Assembly (NCBI GenBank): GCA_023376005.1
Contig: CM042162.1
Coordinates: forward strand, 88,351,056 to 88,415,055
Reading direction: 5' to 3'
Length of the DNA: 64,000 bases
From: Doryteuthis pealeii
Lineage: Eukaryota > Mollusca > Cephalopoda > Myopsida > Loliginidae
Shown here: positions 62,601 through 64,000 of the stretch, one piece after another
Layout of the letters: every line of letters starts with the position of its first letter
Position numbering within the stretch: the first letter of the stretch is position 1
The notes under the pieces: model-generated
The model's database searches: none
What the model was told of the DNA's origin: nothing
What the model saw: the letters and a program-made list of their open reading frames with translations, nothing else
Made by a program: the position numbers and the translations under genes

Positions 62601-64000
62601 GTATCATATATATATATATATATATAATATATTTATAATAACATTCACACATACTAAACATCCTATCTTCTTCCACACAAATCCTGTCCTGAGAAGTTCC
62701 ACTTGTAAAACTGAAATACCTCGAGTATGGACAATGCATCCTTTCCATCCTCGTAACATCCTTGTTAAGTTTTTCTAAATTTCTCCACATATCATACAGA
62801 TATGTTTTACCTACATATTTTGATATGGCACCTATTTGCATATACAATCGCGTCCTCATATGCATTCATACCAATATGTTCTCCCTGCATGCATATAGAT
62901 GCATCCAGCGAGATAAGAATTTATAGTGTCTCATCATTACTTCGGCATAATGTTGGAACACCATATTTGTCTTAAACTCTTTTTCAAAGTAAATTCATAA
63001 ATAGGTGACCATTTAAGCAACAGCAGGCTGTAAGAAGAAACCAAATATCAAAATGACTAGATTCGGCTTAAACTGCCCGAAAAGGTTTATGGATACCGTA
63101 AAAACAAAAATACAGAAATTGAGTTAAAGATGTATAGAAGGGATATATGGGGCGAAATAGACCTTCGAATCAACAAGCTCCGCCAAGGGGGAACCTAAAA
63201 ACAAGTTCTCAGTTCTTCTCACAAGTCAACCCTCTGTTGGCAAAAACATTCTTCGTCTAGCAGCTAAAAAAATCCGTCGTCGTTGAGTCGAAATAATCTT
63301 TAGCAGTTTAAAATCACATTTCCTTACTTGAAAAGCGTTTCGTTGTCGACTGCTGCTTCTGACTTGTGACTGCCCAGCTCTTGACTCACTTTGTTATTTT
63401 ATGGGCATATTAGCCAAAACATCCGGGCACGTCAGTCAAAACCTCGCGTCCTTCCTGTTCCTACATCGATCTGCTTTCGCATGCGGGAGGAGCGGGTTCG
63501 ATCCTAGCAGGCAAGACAATGTCTGCTCTCTTTCCTTTCTCGTTCTCCGTCACAAGATGTGTTTAAAATTGGATTAAAAAACAAACCTAAACAAATTCAA
63601 TACCCATCAAGAATGAATAAAACAATGTCCTCGCATAAAATAACCCTACAAGGGTGACATGCCGTAAAATCCAACTAACCATATTTTTCTTAAAGTCTTT
63701 CAAGTAACTTCATAAAGAGAGACTATTCCTTATCAAACTTTTCAACGGACAGAAAATGACAAACCAATGAAGCCTGTAGATATTACATTCGGTCGATCAA
63801 GTTACTGGTCGTAGTTATTGGCAACTCTAGAAGGAAGACAACAAACCGTTAACAAAATAACTAGAAGTGGCTACCCGGCGTCCTGAGTAGAGGGGGATTT
63901 TTAAAACGTTAGTCTCGCAGATCCATTAACTTACATCACAAGCTAGCTCCACACTGGATACCCCAAAACATCCCCACGTAAATATAGACCACTATAGTAA

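Larger units (their letters stand above)
54001..64000 (+). repeat. Indel-rich second copy of about 6,545-16,592
   Basis: Same order and orientation throughout: polypyrimidine tract, hammerhead repeats (about 55,225 and 55,600-55,810), LINE endonuclease (56,640-57,310), GAAA tract (58,430-58,670), LINE tail and six-unit zinc-finger array (58,770-60,180), palindrome (61,030-61,285), RTE 3' end (61,305-61,830), Helitron (61,986-about 62,600), SINE (63,400-63,680). Differences are mostly single-base indels, often in homopolymers. Confidence 0.95.

Overview
This is repeat-dominated DNA from an animal, most likely a coleoid cephalopod (octopus-type). I judge this from dense (TA)n, (CA)n and (CT)n microsatellites, several tRNA-derived SINE families, RTE-type LINE remains and almost no unique coding sequence. 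No host gene is supported. The readable open frames are LINE fragments, tandem repeats that keep a frame open, or chance frames in low-complexity DNA. The organism call is inference; no species marker is present.

Layout. 1-5.9 kb: a tRNA-SINE, two non-autonomous Helitrons, one copy of a ~600 bp repeat (called R1 here) and microsatellites. 6-7.1 kb: a long polypyrimidine tract. 7.8-16.3 kb: hammerhead-ribozyme repeats, LINE endonuclease remains, a LINE C-terminus whose zinc-finger module is amplified six times (165-bp units), a 115-bp-arm palindrome, an RTE 3' end and a third Helitron. 16-29.6 kb: SINEs, R1 copies, LTR-like insertions with target duplications, a 30-bp minisatellite and an RTE reverse-transcriptase fragment. 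29.6-42.4 kb: a fourth Helitron, a second amplified LINE zinc-finger array, a tRNA-like satellite, and a SINE nested in an RTE element. 43-53.8 kb: (TA)n-rich DNA carrying most of the hammerhead candidates. 53,901-54,000 is an N gap. 54,001-64,000 is an indel-ridden second copy of about 6,545-16,592, most simply a false (haplotypic or uncorrected-read) duplication.

The most interesting signal is a population of hammerhead self-cleaving ribozyme motifs in several unrelated repeat families. One (48,464-48,506) matches the consensus at every core position. One (52,638-52,685) lies just downstream of a tRNA-like A/B-box head. Others occur as opposed pairs in spacerless palindromes of 62-69 bp arms. 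Most sit beside (TA)n tracts. Minimal type-I hammerheads are known from Penelope-like elements and retrozymes; the tRNA-head plus hammerhead and palindromic arrangements are what look new. Cleavage has not been tested and some copies carry core substitutions.

Labels used below for families I cannot name: SINE-A (B box GTTCAAATC), SINE-B (B box GGTTCGATACC), R1 (ends in a hairpin built on CGGCATATCAACC), R2 (related hairpin tail CGGCATGTCAACCC), and P, T, G, F and U for other dispersed repeats.
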